A stretch of DNA of 64,000 nucleotides from Anaerolineae bacterium. GTDB taxonomy: Bacteria > Chloroflexota > Anaerolineae > Aggregatilineales > Aggregatilineaceae. The translations under genes were made by a program, and so were the position numbers. Positions 1 to 8,317 of the stretch are shown piece after piece. The stretch's first letter is position 1. Each line of letters begins with the position of its first letter. The stretch is taken from NCBI GenBank assembly GCA_027494015.1, contig JAOSJP010000001.1, positions 372,001 through 436,000 on the forward strand, written 5' to 3'. The notes beneath the pieces were generated by a model. That model was not told where the DNA came from and did not search any database. It was given only the letters and a program-made list of their open reading frames with translations.

Positions 1-681
1 CAGCCAGAAGATGGCCGTGCGCCCGATCCAGAGTTCGGCCAGGAAGAAACCGAGCACTGCGCCCACCGCCAGGTGGGGCAGGGTGATGCTGACCACGCGC
101 AGCGCGGTTGCCAGCAGGGTGGCGTCGGTGAACAGGGCGAAGCGCAGGCTGAGCATGGTGGCATAGCCGACTGAGACCGCCAGGCCGTAGGCGATGCCAT
201 CGAGCCGCTGCGTGATATGGCGCGGCCAGACTGTGTGGCGCAGCACGAGATACTTGAGGAACTCGGCGGTGAAGCCGATCGTCGCCGTGTAGCCGAGCAG
301 CCGCCCGCCAAACCCTGCGCCGGGCAGCCAGCGCTCTGGCAGGAAGACGTGCTCCTCCAGCGGCACGGCGATCCCGTTGGCGACCAGCGCGCCCAGGATG
401 AGCACGCGCAGCAGGCCGGGGCGCGGGCGCAGGGCGCGGCGCTCGCCGCCCCAGGAGAAGAAGAACCACAAGACCAGCGGCAGCAGCGCCACGCCCGCGC
501 GCAGCAGCGGATCGCGCAGGTCGTCGGGCAGGACGCCGAACAACACGGTGAGCAGATACAGGGCGAGGGCTACACCGAACAGTATCAACACCTCAAACCA
601 CGCGGTGCGCCACACGCGCCGGTAAGGGTAGATTTCCTCGACTTCCGCTTCGGGAGCCAGCAGAACAGGCTCGAATGACAC
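1..681 (-). CDS. PrsW-like intramembrane protease, C-terminus cut by window edge
   Basis: The reverse strand is open for 227 codons from a GTG at 681 to the window edge. A GAGGAG ribosome-binding site lies 7 bases upstream, which fixes the start. The protein is strongly hydrophobic with at least five membrane segments after a 30-residue cytosolic start. It carries a PrsW-family pattern: PLEEH in one helix, FTAEFLKYL in the next, and RLDGIAYGLAVSVGYAT, which matches the family's DGIxYGxxxGxGFA signature. PrsW proteins are membrane glutamic-type proteases, known in Bacillus for cleaving an anti-sigma factor. The substrate here is unknown. The gene diverges from the ABC importer at 1153. Family assignment rests on motifs only. 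Confidence 0.7.
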   Translation of the reverse strand, partial: MSFEPVLLAPEAEVEEIYPYRRVWRTAWFEVLILFGVALALYLLTVLFGVLPDDLRDPLLRAGVALLPLVLWFFFSWGGERRALRPRPGLLRVLILGALVANGIAVPLEEHVFLPERWLPGAGFGGRLLGYTATIGFTAEFLKYLVLRHTVWPRHITQRLDGIAYGLAVSVGYATMLSLRFALFTDATLLATALRVVSITLPHLAVGAVLGFFLAELWIGRTAIFWL

Positions 682-734
682 GTTGACGCTCCTCGATTTG
701 GATTGCGGCCCAGGCCGGTGGTACACTCGCGGTG

Positions 735-764
735 ATTCTACCGCAGCCCCGGAAGAGCGCCCAA
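735..764 (-). promoter_or_regulatory. Candidate sigma-70-type promoter for the PrsW-like gene
   Basis: On the reverse strand TTGGGC (764-759) and TAGAAT (740-735) are separated by 18 bases, about 55 bases before the GTG start. The MITE-like element at 779 begins 15 bases upstream of the -35. Confidence 0.4.
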
Positions 765-770
765 CGTCTC

Positions 771-980
771 GCTGGGAGGGGTGCGTGCAAAAGTTGACAG
801 CGACTCGCTGGACGCGGGGATATTGACCTCACCCCTAGCCTCGCCCCGCTCGGCTCTTCCCCCTCTCCGTCAACGGAGAGGGGGCGGCGAGGCGCGCCAG
901 CGCCGAGCGGGGGTGAGGTTAACCAGGGCGCAGCAGAGCAGCGCCCCTACCTGACAGGTTTTGCGCGCACCCGCTGGGAG
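771..980. mobile_element. MITE-like element with terminal inverted repeats and perfect 8-bp target duplication
   Basis: The element spans 779-972 (194 bp). It starts GGGTGCGTGCAAAA and ends TTTTGCGCGCACCC, an inverted pair with one mismatch. It is bracketed by GCTGGGAG at 771-778 and again at 973-980, a perfect 8-bp direct repeat as left by transposition. Inside are a large GC-rich hairpin (CTCACCCC arm near 830, GGGGGTGAG arm near 918, CCCCTCTCCG/CGGAGAGGGG at the centre) and a small GGGCGC/GCGCCC hairpin near 927-947. It encodes no protein. Related copies lie at 15123, 25274, 36707, 42860-43623 and 52749. Confidence 0.85.
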
Positions 981-1033
981 TGCGTTTCATGATGGGGCGG
1001 GATTCCTGAAGCGCAGGGACGCGAAAAGGTCAG

Positions 1034-1065
1034 GACTTCCGAAGTTTTCCGAGGCTTCGGAAGTC
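1034..1065. repeat. Small inverted repeat of the ACTTCCGAAG family
   Basis: GACTTCCGAAG at 1034-1044 pairs with CTTCGGAAGTC at 1055-1065 around a short loop. The same arms form a perfect palindrome at 8262-8293, and half sites occur near 22311 and 55865. It lies in the leader of the ABC importer genes. There is no T-tract, so it is not a standard terminator. Confidence 0.65.
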
Positions 1066-1152
1066 TGCCGTTCTCGTCTTTCTCTGCGCACTGTACGCCG
1101 CTGCGGTGATGTTCTGTCCCTGGGCTGAACCGGGCTGAGTGAGGGTGATGAC

Positions 1153-2796
1153 GTGCTGACCCCTGCAACTACGCGCCGGCGGCTGCCGGTGAGCCTCGGC
1201 GTTCTCGGCGTGCTGAGCGCCATTCTGTGTTTGGCGGGCGCGGTGGTGGCGCTGCTGACGCTGCGCGCGGGCCTGGACGACGCGGACGGCGGGAACCGCA
1301 TCGTCTACGGGCTGACGCTCAACCCGTCCGGCCTCGACCCGCACATCCACATCTCCAACGAGCTAGGCATCCCCTTGTATTCGGTCTACGACACGCTGAT
1401 CTACCGCCACCCGCAGACGATGGATTTTGTCCCTGGGCTGGCTGAGCGATGGGAGATGGCCCCGGACGGCCTGAGCTGGACGTTCACGCTGCGCCAGGAT
1501 GTGACCTTCCACGATGGCACGCCTTTCAACGCGCAGGCGGTCGCCGCCAACCTGGATCGCATCACCAACCCGGAGCTGGCCTCTGGCAAGGCGCTGGCGC
1601 TGCTCGGCCCCTACACGGGGTACACCATCGTGGACGACACCACGATCACACTGCACCTGTCCGAACCCTACGCGCCGCTGCTCGACGGGCTGAGCCAGGT
1701 CTACCTGGGCATCGCCAGCCCAACGGCGCTGCGCCAGTACTCGAAGAACACCTATCAGTGGCACCAAGTGGGCACCGGCCCCTACCGACTGGAGGAAGTT
1801 GTGCCCGGCGAGCGGATCGTCCTGCGGCGGAACCCGGATTATGCCTGGGGGCCTGTGTTCTACGCCGCAGCCACGGACCAGTCAGTGGACACGGTGGAAT
1901 TCCGCTTCTACACCGACCCGGCGACGCGCAGCCTGGCCCTGGAGAGCGGCGCGGTGCAGATGATCGGCGAGCTGCTGCCGACCGATGTCGAGTTGCTGCT
2001 GGGCAACACGCAGCTACGGGTTCTGCGGGTGCCCATCCCCGGCCAGCCGCAGCAGTTCTTCTTCAACATGAAGCGCGCGCCCACCGACGAGCTGGCCGTG
2101 CGGCAGGCGCTGCTCTACGCGACGAACCGCACGGAGATCGTGGATGCGGTCTTTCAGGGGCAGTCACCGGTGGCACACGGCCCGCTGACGGCGGTGACGC
2201 CCTTCTACGATCCGGCGGTGGAGGCGCTCTACCCGTTCGACCCCGCCTTCGCCCAGAGCCTGCTGCAAGGCGCGGGCTATGGCGACAGCGACGGCGACGG
2301 CATCTGGGATCGGGACGGCGAGCCGCTGCGCCTGACGATGGTCTTCGCCTCGTGGAACCAGACGCCGGAGGTTGCCCAACTGATCCAGAGCGAATGGCGC
2401 GATATCGGCATTGAGGTCGAATTGATCCGCGTGCCGGACTTCCCCACGCTGCGCAGCTACGCGCTGGAGGGCGACTTCAACCTCATCGCCTTTTACGATT
2501 TCGGCGTGGAAGCCAGTTTATTGAACCAGTTCTACATGACCGGCGGATTCAATAACTGGTCTGGCTTCAGCGACTCCGAGCTGGACGGCTGGCTGCACGA
2601 GGCCGTGCGCCAGGTGGACGCCGCCACGCGCGCCGCGCTGTATTCGTCGGTGCAGCAGCGCATCATGGAGCAGGCGGTCGTGCTGCCCATCCGCGAGTAC
2701 GTCAACCTCAACGGCACAACGGCACGGCTCGAGGGGGTGATCTTCAGCGCCCAGGGCTGGTGGCCGCTGCTGCGCAACCTGCAATTGCGCCCCTGA
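1153..2796 (+). CDS. ABC transporter substrate-binding protein, family 5 (peptide/nickel type)
   Basis: This is the extracytoplasmic binding component of a peptide-type ABC importer, 547 residues, normal for the family. Residues 12-40 form a hydrophobic signal or anchor segment with no lipobox cysteine, so it may be a membrane-anchored receptor. The family pattern follows: GLTLNPSGLDPH, SVYDTLIYRHP, LAERWEMAPDGLSWTFTLR with DVTFHDGTPFNA, and YFDP/LRQALLYATNR-type motifs in the second lobe. The GTG start is preceded by GAGGG at 1141-1145. Two permease genes follow in the same direction after a 15-bp gap, so they form one operon. Substrate cannot be read from the sequence. Confidence 0.9.
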   Translation: MLTPATTRRRLPVSLGVLGVLSAILCLAGAVVALLTLRAGLDDADGGNRIVYGLTLNPSGLDPHIHISNELGIPLYSVYDTLIYRHPQTMDFVPGLAERWEMAPDGLSWTFTLRQDVTFHDGTPFNAQAVAANLDRITNPELASGKALALLGPYTGYTIVDDTTITLHLSEPYAPLLDGLSQVYLGIASPTALRQYSKNTYQWHQVGTGPYRLEEVVPGERIVLRRNPDYAWGPVFYAAATDQSVDTVEFRFYTDPATRSLALESGAVQMIGELLPTDVELLLGNTQLRVLRVPIPGQPQQFFFNMKRAPTDELAVRQALLYATNRTEIVDAVFQGQSPVAHGPLTAVTPFYDPAVEALYPFDPAFAQSLLQGAGYGDSDGDGIWDRDGEPLRLTMVFASWNQTPEVAQLIQSEWRDIGIEVELIRVPDFPTLRSYALEGDFNLIAFYDFGVEASLLNQFYMTGGFNNWSGFSDSELDGWLHEAVRQVDAATRAALYSSVQQRIMEQAVVLPIREYVNLNGTTARLEGVIFSAQGWWPLLRNLQLRP

Positions 2797-2811
2797 CGCG
2801 CTCTCTGTCCT

Positions 2812-3735
2812 ATGGGCAAATTCATCCTTCAGCGGGTGGGAGCGGCGCTGGCCGTCGCCTGGATCGCGCTGAGCGCCGCCTTCGTGGTGCTGCGCGCGCT
2901 GCCCGGCGACGCCGTAGACGCGACGCTGGCCCGCACGGGCGCATCACCAGCCGAGGTCGCTGCGCGGCGGGAGGCACTGGGCCTGTCTGGCCCGCTCTGG
3001 CAGCAGTACGCCGCCTATCTGGGCGGGGTCGTGCGCGGCGACCTGGGGGAATCCCTGGTGATGGGCCAGCCCGTCACGCAGATGATCGGGCAGAACCTCG
3101 GCCCAACGGCGGCGCTGGCGGGGAGCGCCCTGCTGGTTGGCGTGACGCTGGGGCTGGCGCTGGGCCTGGTCGCCGGGCTGGCTCCCCGGCGCATCCCTGG
3201 CTGGCTGGCGGAGGGAGCGGCGGCGCTGGCCCTGTCCATGCCGGTCTATTGGACGGCGACGCTGGCCATCTACCTGTTCACAGTGGCGTTGGCTGTGCTG
3301 CCGGGCGTGGGCGGGGGCAGCCCGCGCCAACTGATCCTGCCGGCGGCGGTGTTGGGCTTTCACACGGCGGGTAGCATCGCCCAGGTGACGGCGCGCAGCA
3401 TCCAGCGCGCGACAGCCCAGGACTTCGTGCGCACGGCGCGGGCCAAGGGCCTCGGCGAAGTGGATGTCACCGATCACATCCTGCGCGTGGGCCTGCTGCC
3501 GGTCATCGCGGTCGTCGCGCTGCAGCTCGGCTTCCTGCTGGGCGGGACCGTGGTCACCGAGTCGATTTTCGTGCGGCAGGGCCTGGGACGGCTGCTGCTG
3601 ACGGCCATTGACAACCGCGATTTCCCGGTGATTCAGGGCGTTGTGACGCTGACCGCGCTGACCTACAGCCTGATCCACGCGCTGGCCGATGTCCTCTACG
3701 CGCTGGCCGACCCGCGCGTGCGCGTGGAGGGGTAG
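2812..3735 (+). CDS. ABC transporter permease, DppB type
   Basis: First inner-membrane permease of the importer, 307 residues with about six membrane helices. The N-terminus (FILQRVGAALAVAWIALSAAFVVLRALPGD) is typical of DppB/OppB, including the L-PGD loop. The cytoplasmic EAA loop that contacts the ATPase appears as FVRTARAKGLGEVDVTDHI around residues 205-223. It lies 15 bp after the binding protein and 4 bp before the second permease. Substrate is presumably oligopeptide or a similar small solute, unproven. Confidence 0.92.
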   Translation: MGKFILQRVGAALAVAWIALSAAFVVLRALPGDAVDATLARTGASPAEVAARREALGLSGPLWQQYAAYLGGVVRGDLGESLVMGQPVTQMIGQNLGPTAALAGSALLVGVTLGLALGLVAGLAPRRIPGWLAEGAAALALSMPVYWTATLAIYLFTVALAVLPGVGGGSPRQLILPAAVLGFHTAGSIAQVTARSIQRATAQDFVRTARAKGLGEVDVTDHILRVGLLPVIAVVALQLGFLLGGTVVTESIFVRQGLGRLLLTAIDNRDFPVIQGVVTLTALTYSLIHALADVLYALADPRVRVEG

Positions 3736-3739
3736 CGGC

Positions 3740-4549
3740 ATGGCCAATGGCTGGCATAGCGGGCGGCTGCGCGCCGCGCTGCTGCTGCTGGCGGCGATGA
3801 TCGCATTGGCGGCGCTCGCGCCCTGGCTGGCGACTCACGATCCGCGCCGTGCCGTGCCGGAGGAACAGCTCGCGCCGCCCTCGCGCGGACACTACTTCGG
3901 CACCGATCTGCTGGGGCGCGACGTGTTCAGCCGCACCCTGTACGGGGGTCGGCGCACGCTGGGCGTGGCGCTGCTGACCGCCCTGATCGCCCTGGGGCCA
4001 GGGCTGGCCATCGGCATTGTCGCGGGCTATGGCGGGCGCTGGCTCGACGCCGGCCTGATGATGCTGATGGACGCGCTGCTGGCCTTCCCCAGCCTGATCC
4101 TGGCTCTGGCGCTGATCGCCCTGTTGGGCAGCGGCACCGTCCAGGTGGCGCTGGCGGTGGGTATCGCGGGCATCCCGTCCTACGCCCGCGTGGCGCGCGC
4201 GGCGGTGATCCAGGCGCGGGCGCTGCCCTTTGTGGAGGCGGCGCGGGCACTCGGCGCGGGGCCGCGCGCGATTCTGTGGCGGCACGTCGTCCCGGCGGCG
4301 GCCCCGCCGCTGCTGGCCTTCGCCGGCGTGACGCTCAGTTGGGCACTGCTCAACGGGGCGGCGCTGATGTTCCTCGGCTATGGGGGCGATATTGCCGCGC
4401 CGGAGTGGGGGGTGATGCTGGCCGATGGGCGCGCCGCGTTCCGCAATGCGCCCTGGGTGGCGCTGGCCCCCGGCGCAGCGCTGAGCGTGACTGTGCTGGC
4501 GATCAACCTGCTGGCGGGTGGCCTGGCCGGGCACCCGGCAGACGGATAG
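3740..4549 (+). CDS. ABC transporter permease, DppC type
   Basis: Second permease, 269 residues from the ATG at 3740. This start is preferred over an upstream GTG because GGAGGGG lies just before it at 3727-3733 and the upstream frame overlaps dppB. The family mark HYFGTDLLGRDVFSRTLYGGR is at residues 48-68. The EAA loop reads FVEAARALGAGPRAILWRHV. Five to six helices are evident. The operon appears to stop here: no ATP-binding subunit follows before the next, opposite-strand gene, so the energising ATPases must be encoded elsewhere or shared with another importer. Confidence 0.92.
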   Translation: MANGWHSGRLRAALLLLAAMIALAALAPWLATHDPRRAVPEEQLAPPSRGHYFGTDLLGRDVFSRTLYGGRRTLGVALLTALIALGPGLAIGIVAGYGGRWLDAGLMMLMDALLAFPSLILALALIALLGSGTVQVALAVGIAGIPSYARVARAAVIQARALPFVEAARALGAGPRAILWRHVVPAAAPPLLAFAGVTLSWALLNGAALMFLGYGGDIAAPEWGVMLADGRAAFRNAPWVALAPGAALSVTVLAINLLAGGLAGHPADG

Positions 4550-4893
4550 CGCCGGGCAGAGGGTGAGGTCACGTGGGGGCGGAGCAGAGTGTCACGCGCG
4601 TGGGTGCCGGCCGGCCGGTCCACCTGCCGGCGCGCAGCCGGAACTGCCCATCAACCCGCTCGCGGAGCAGGTGACCGCGGGCCGCTCACTGGCTCCCGCG
4701 GACCCAGGAGGAGCCAGCGCCGCAGACCACTGGAGGCCTGGGGGGCACGTAGAGGCACCCGCTGACGTCTCCCTAGTCCCGTGTGGGAGGGTGGGAAAAC
4801 ACCAGGGCGTCCCTCTTAGTTGTGGAGAGGGTTTAGATGTGGGTATACCCTACGGAGTCGCGGCAGAGCAGCACCCCTGGCGGGAGGATGTGC
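4550..4893. other. Intergenic region with a shared repeat fragment (4621-4670)
   Basis: No convincing gene is seen between the convergent permease and anchored-protein genes. Positions 4621-4670 (from CACCTGCCGG to GGAGCAG, containing AGCCGGAACTG and CCATCAACCC) recur in almost the same form at 52836-52884, where they sit inside a MITE-like copy. Upstream GTGTCACGCGC also has a counterpart near 52788. This is probably a remnant of the same mobile or inserted sequence. Confidence 0.55.
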
Positions 4894-5613
4894 CTACGGG
4901 CCGAAGACCCCGCCGATGGCGAAGCGCACCTCATTAGAGCGCGCCTCTCCGACCCACACGCCCTGCGTTGTCGCGTACTGCGGGTAGGGAGTGGCGGTGG
5001 CGTCAATCGGCTGGATGGGGCGCGGGTCGCCGGGGTTGGTGTTGCGGTAGTACGCGCGGATGCGGTATTCGCCGTCGGTCACGCCGATGGCGGCGAGGTC
5101 GGTGGCGCTGAGCGCGTACTCCTCGCTGCAGCGGGCGCGCGAGCCGAGCAGGTGCAGGGTGTCGGGGTTGCTGAAGGTGACCGGCGGCTGGTAGGTGCGC
5201 CCCTGGTCGGCGATGGGCGCGCCGCCGCCCACGCGCGTGATCTCGAAGGTGATTCCGGCGACGGTCTGGTTGGCGGTGAGGATCGGATCGTCCAGGTTGA
5301 GGTGCAGGATGATCGGCCCCTGGTCTTCGTTGATGAAGGCCAGGCGCAGGCGGACGGCCTCCCCGCTGCTGAAACGCTCCTTTTCGAGGATCAGCTCCAG
5401 GTCGAGCGCACCGCGCTGATCGCTGTTGAAAGCGAGCACTGAGCGGTTATTGCCGCCCAGTGGGGCGGCCAGGTCAGAGCAGCGCGGGCCGCTGCGCACA
5501 TCGGGGACGTAACGGGGGAAGATGGCCGCGGCCAACAGAGTCGTGGCAGCCAGGACGACCGCCAGTCCCCGGCGAGTGAAGGACAGTCGTTGGCGCACCC
5601 CTCCGAAAGCCAT
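4894..5613 (-). CDS. Membrane-anchored hypothetical protein
   Basis: 239 residues with one hydrophobic N-terminal segment (about residues 16-32) after a basic start, so it is exported or anchored by its N-terminus. The rest is a beta-rich extracellular domain. The segment LDLELILEKERFSSGEAVRLRLAFINEDQGPIIL resembles the intracellular proteinase-inhibitor/BsuPI-like immunoglobulin folds that begin with an effect-of-ligand strand pattern, but this is a weak resemblance. Two cysteines (near residues 44 and 160) could pair outside the cell. It starts 6 bases after the miaA stop codon and is probably co-transcribed with yraN-miaA. Function unknown. Confidence 0.65.
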   Translation of the reverse strand: MAFGGVRQRLSFTRRGLAVVLAATTLLAAAIFPRYVPDVRSGPRCSDLAAPLGGNNRSVLAFNSDQRGALDLELILEKERFSSGEAVRLRLAFINEDQGPIILHLNLDDPILTANQTVAGITFEITRVGGGAPIADQGRTYQPPVTFSNPDTLHLLGSRARCSEEYALSATDLAAIGVTDGEYRIRAYYRNTNPGDPRPIQPIDATATPYPQYATTQGVWVGEARSNEVRFAIGGVFGP

Positions 5614-5619
5614 CCTCGC

Positions 5620-6624
5620 TTATGCTCCCTGGTTGCTGAGCCAGTCACGCACGATACTGATGACAGCGTCCGGCGCGGTCTGTGCCGCGTCCAGCCAGCG
5701 GATGCCGGCGTCGTGACCGCGAAACCATGTGTATTGCCGCCGCACGAAGGCGCGCGTCTCGCGTTTGATCGCGCTGAGCACTTCGTCGAGCGTCGCGTCT
5801 CCGGCGAAGTACGGCTGCCACTGCGCGTAGCCCAGGCCGGACATGGCCGGACAGTCCCAAGTATAACCTGCCTCGAGCAAGGCGCGCACCTCGCGCTCCA
5901 GCCCGTCGGCGATCATGCGCTGCACACGGGCGTCCACCCGCTCGTAGAGAACTTCACGCGGCAGGGTGAGGCCCAATTGCAGGATACGGTAGGGGGGTGG
6001 GGACTTGCGCTGCAGGATGGTGATCGGCGTGCCGGTGAGCAAGCAGACTTCCAGCGCGCGGACGACGCGACGGACGTTGCGGTAGTCAATGCGCCCGGCA
6101 GCGGCGGGGTCAGCGGCGCGCAGACGGTCGTGCAGCGCCCGCGCGCCCTGCGCGGCGGCGAACCCTTCCAGTTCTGCGCGCAGGGACGGATCGGGCGGCA
6201 CTTCGGGGATGCCCCAGCCTTCGAGCACGGCGGTGAGGTACTGCCCGGTGCCGCCTACCAACAAAGGGAGCCGCTCGCGCGAGTGGATGTCCTGAATGGC
6301 GCAGTAGGCTGCGCGCTGGTATTCGGCGAGCGAGCAGGGCTGGTCGGGCGTGACGATGCCAATGAGGTGATGCGGGACAGTTGCCAGCTCGTCGGGCGTC
6401 GGCTTGGCGGTGCCGATGTCCATGTGGCGGTAGACCTGGCGGCTGTCGGCGCTGACGATCTCGCCGTCCAGCGCCAGCGCCACCTGGAGGGCCAGCGCCG
6501 TTTTGCCCACTGCCGTCGGCCCCAGAATGACGACCAGCGGGGCGCGATCGGATGACGCCGGGGCGCAGTCTGGCGCGGGCGCGGGCGCAGTCTGGCGAGC
6601 GGCGCGGGCGGCGGTCGCTGGCAT
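5620..6624 (-). CDS. miaA: tRNA dimethylallyltransferase
   Basis: Transfers a dimethylallyl group from DMAPP to N6 of A37 in tRNAs reading UNN codons. The protein is 334 residues. After a 28-residue Ala/Pro-rich extension comes the P-loop GPTAVGKT (residues 35-42), then SADSRQVYRHMDIGTAKP, the DMAPP/tRNA-binding stretch, and LPLLVGGTGQYLTAVLEGW. FVRRQYTWFRG near the C-terminus is the conserved tRNA-contacting block. It begins 4 bases after the yraN stop, so the two are coupled. The N-terminal extension has no family counterpart, but no better start is visible. Confidence 0.96.
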   Translation of the reverse strand: MPATAARAARQTAPAPAPDCAPASSDRAPLVVILGPTAVGKTALALQVALALDGEIVSADSRQVYRHMDIGTAKPTPDELATVPHHLIGIVTPDQPCSLAEYQRAAYCAIQDIHSRERLPLLVGGTGQYLTAVLEGWGIPEVPPDPSLRAELEGFAAAQGARALHDRLRAADPAAAGRIDYRNVRRVVRALEVCLLTGTPITILQRKSPPPYRILQLGLTLPREVLYERVDARVQRMIADGLEREVRALLEAGYTWDCPAMSGLGYAQWQPYFAGDATLDEVLSAIKRETRAFVRRQYTWFRGHDAGIRWLDAAQTAPDAVISIVRDWLSNQGA

Positions 6625-6628
6625 GACC

Positions 6629-7003
6629 TCACCACTCCAGGGCGTTGGGAACGATCTGGATGGCGCAAGTGTCGCCCGCCCAGGCGACCGCCGCCACGTC
6701 CACCCGCCAGCGAACGCCGGCCAGGTCGTGGGCGTCCAGATACGCCTGGGCCAGGGCGATCAGGCGGGCGCGCTTGCGCTCGTTCACGCTTTCCAGGGCG
6801 GCGCTCAGGGCCTGTTCGAGCGTGCCCCGGCGCGTGCGCACCTCGACGAAGACAATCTCTTCATTGTGCCGGGCGACAAGGTCTAGCTCGCCCAGCTCGC
6901 GGTGGCGCCAGTTGCGGGCCAGGACGGTATACCCGGCGCGGCACAACCATGCGGCGACAGCGTGCTCGCCCCGCTGGCCGATGCTCTGCCGGGGATCGTC
7001 CAT
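6629..7003 (-). CDS. yraN: YraN/UPF0102 family endonuclease-like protein
   Basis: 124 residues, the usual size for UPF0102, a restriction-endonuclease-like fold of uncertain role often found next to rnhB or tRNA-modification genes. Visible family motifs are GQRGEHAVAAWLCRAGY at the start, ARNWRHRELGELDLVARHNEEIVFVEVRTR (a nuclease-type E-x-D-x(n)-E-V-K/R core) and the C-terminal RWRVDVAAV. It is followed after 4 bp by miaA. The enzymatic activity is not established for the family in general. Confidence 0.9.
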   Translation of the reverse strand: MDDPRQSIGQRGEHAVAAWLCRAGYTVLARNWRHRELGELDLVARHNEEIVFVEVRTRRGTLEQALSAALESVNERKRARLIALAQAYLDAHDLAGVRWRVDVAAVAWAGDTCAIQIVPNALEW

Positions 7004-7057
7004 CGTTCTGGCCTCAGATAGCTATCTGCGCGTGCTGTACACGGACGGTCAGCCGGA

Positions 7058-8092
7058 TCACACGCGCACGACGGTTCCGCAGTAGTTGCAGCGCAGTTCG
7101 CTCGCCCCGCGCACCAGCGGCGGCAGCGCCGCGCCGCACGTCGGGCAGGCCGTCGGCGCTTCGCGGACGGTCTGGGCCTGGGCCTCGTCAAGCGGGATGG
7201 CGCGCTCGCTCTCCAGGTCGCCGCTGACGGCGCGGCCAAGCTGCTGGGCGTAGGCCTTGCTGTCTATGCCCCCCTTTATCTCCAGCGAGATTTCGCGGAA
7301 GTCCCCGCTGCTGAGCGTCAGGTGCACCAGGTCCTTGCCGCCGAAAAGGCCCTTGTCTTCGGGGCGGACTTCCGTGATGGCCCCGACGGGGATGGCCCAC
7401 AATTCTTCCTGCACTTCCTGGCCGCCAAAGCCAAAACGACCGCCCTCTTTTTCGCGCCGCTCGAAGATGAGGCGCTGGTCGGTCAGGAAAAGCATCCCCT
7501 CCGGCTCGTCTTTCTTGGCCCTGAACCACTTGGCCTCAACTGCCGTGAACAGCGCTTCGGTGGGCGACCAGGACACCCTGGCTTTCTGGGCCTGGTCGAG
7601 GTACCCGTTGATCTGGCGAAGCTGGCCCTGTGCCTGGCTGACATTGCCCGGCACCTGGCCGAACAGCCCTTCGATGCGCTTGCGCGCGGACGCGACCTGC
7701 TCGCTCAACTGGGTGGTAGTTCGGTCAATCTGGGTGAGGATCATGGTGATGCCCCGCTCCTGGGTCACCTGATCCAGCTTGCGCCACAGGTCGGCGATCT
7801 CGTCGAGGCGAGGCTGGGCGCGCGCCGTCTCGTCGGAGACCGCGCCCCGCACAAGCTGGCCGATCTCGCGCCACTCGTCGCCGAGCATGGCGGCCTTGCG
7901 CTCCAGGTAGCCGGCGAAGGCGTAGCCGCGACTGCGCAGAGCGGCGATCTGGTCGGGCAAAGCGGCGACGGCGCTGGCCTGGTCGCCGAGCTTCTTGGTG
8001 ATGTCGTCCATGCTGGCCTGTTTGCGCAGGTCGTCAAAGGAGCGCCGCAGACGGTCAATCTGCTGCTGCAAGGGCGACGGCTGCGAACTCAT
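7058..8092 (-). CDS. Coiled-coil protein with PH/GRAM-like domain and C-terminal zinc ribbon
   Basis: 344 residues with no signal peptide, hence cytoplasmic or peripheral. Residues 5-170 are Gln/Arg/Glu-rich and predicted helical coiled coil. Residues about 180-290 (EALFTAVEAKWFRAKK, GMLFLTDQRLIFERREK) have the pattern of a GRAM/bacterial PH domain, which often binds membranes or peptides. The C-terminus has a zinc ribbon: CPTCG followed 15 residues later by CNYCG. The ATG at 8092 follows GGAGG. It is separated from prfB by a 32-bp palindrome. No specific function is recognised; a scaffold or membrane-stress role would be speculation. Confidence 0.75.
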   Translation of the reverse strand: MSSQPSPLQQQIDRLRRSFDDLRKQASMDDITKKLGDQASAVAALPDQIAALRSRGYAFAGYLERKAAMLGDEWREIGQLVRGAVSDETARAQPRLDEIADLWRKLDQVTQERGITMILTQIDRTTTQLSEQVASARKRIEGLFGQVPGNVSQAQGQLRQINGYLDQAQKARVSWSPTEALFTAVEAKWFRAKKDEPEGMLFLTDQRLIFERREKEGGRFGFGGQEVQEELWAIPVGAITEVRPEDKGLFGGKDLVHLTLSSGDFREISLEIKGGIDSKAYAQQLGRAVSGDLESERAIPLDEAQAQTVREAPTACPTCGAALPPLVRGASELRCNYCGTVVRV

Positions 8093-8261
8093 GGGAGAGC
8101 CTCCTCACTGGTGGGCGCGCTGCCGGAGCACAGAGGGCAGATAAGCGTAGTGTAGCCTGTTTCAGGCAGCGGTTGCAAGCGTGGCAAGAGGGGGGCGCGT
8201 ATTCTGGAAACGCGGCGAATGAGGGGATTCATAGGGGCGCAGCGCTATACGCCCCTCACCA

Positions 8262-8293
8262 GACTTCCGAAGTTTTCGAAAACTTCGGAAGTC
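8262..8293. repeat. Perfect 32-bp palindrome
   Basis: Each half reads GACTTCCGAAGTTTTC, giving a perfect 32-bp inverted repeat with no loop. It sits between prfB and the coiled-coil gene and belongs to the ACTTCCGAAG family seen at 1034. There is no T-tract. It could be an operator, a transcript-stabilising hairpin or a small mobile repeat. Confidence 0.75.
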
Positions 8294-8317
8294 TATGCCG
8301 GGGCGGTTGCGGCGCGA

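Noticed and set aside
217..678. Plus-strand frame of 153 codons opposite the PrsW-like gene
   Set aside because: Gln/Ala-rich, low complexity, antisense to a frame with a clear ribosome-binding site and membrane helices.
4518..4937. Plus-strand frame of 139 codons overlapping the end of the DppC gene
   Set aside because: Starts inside the permease gene and shows no domain, signal peptide or ribosome-binding site. Part of it is the dispersed repeat at 4621-4670.
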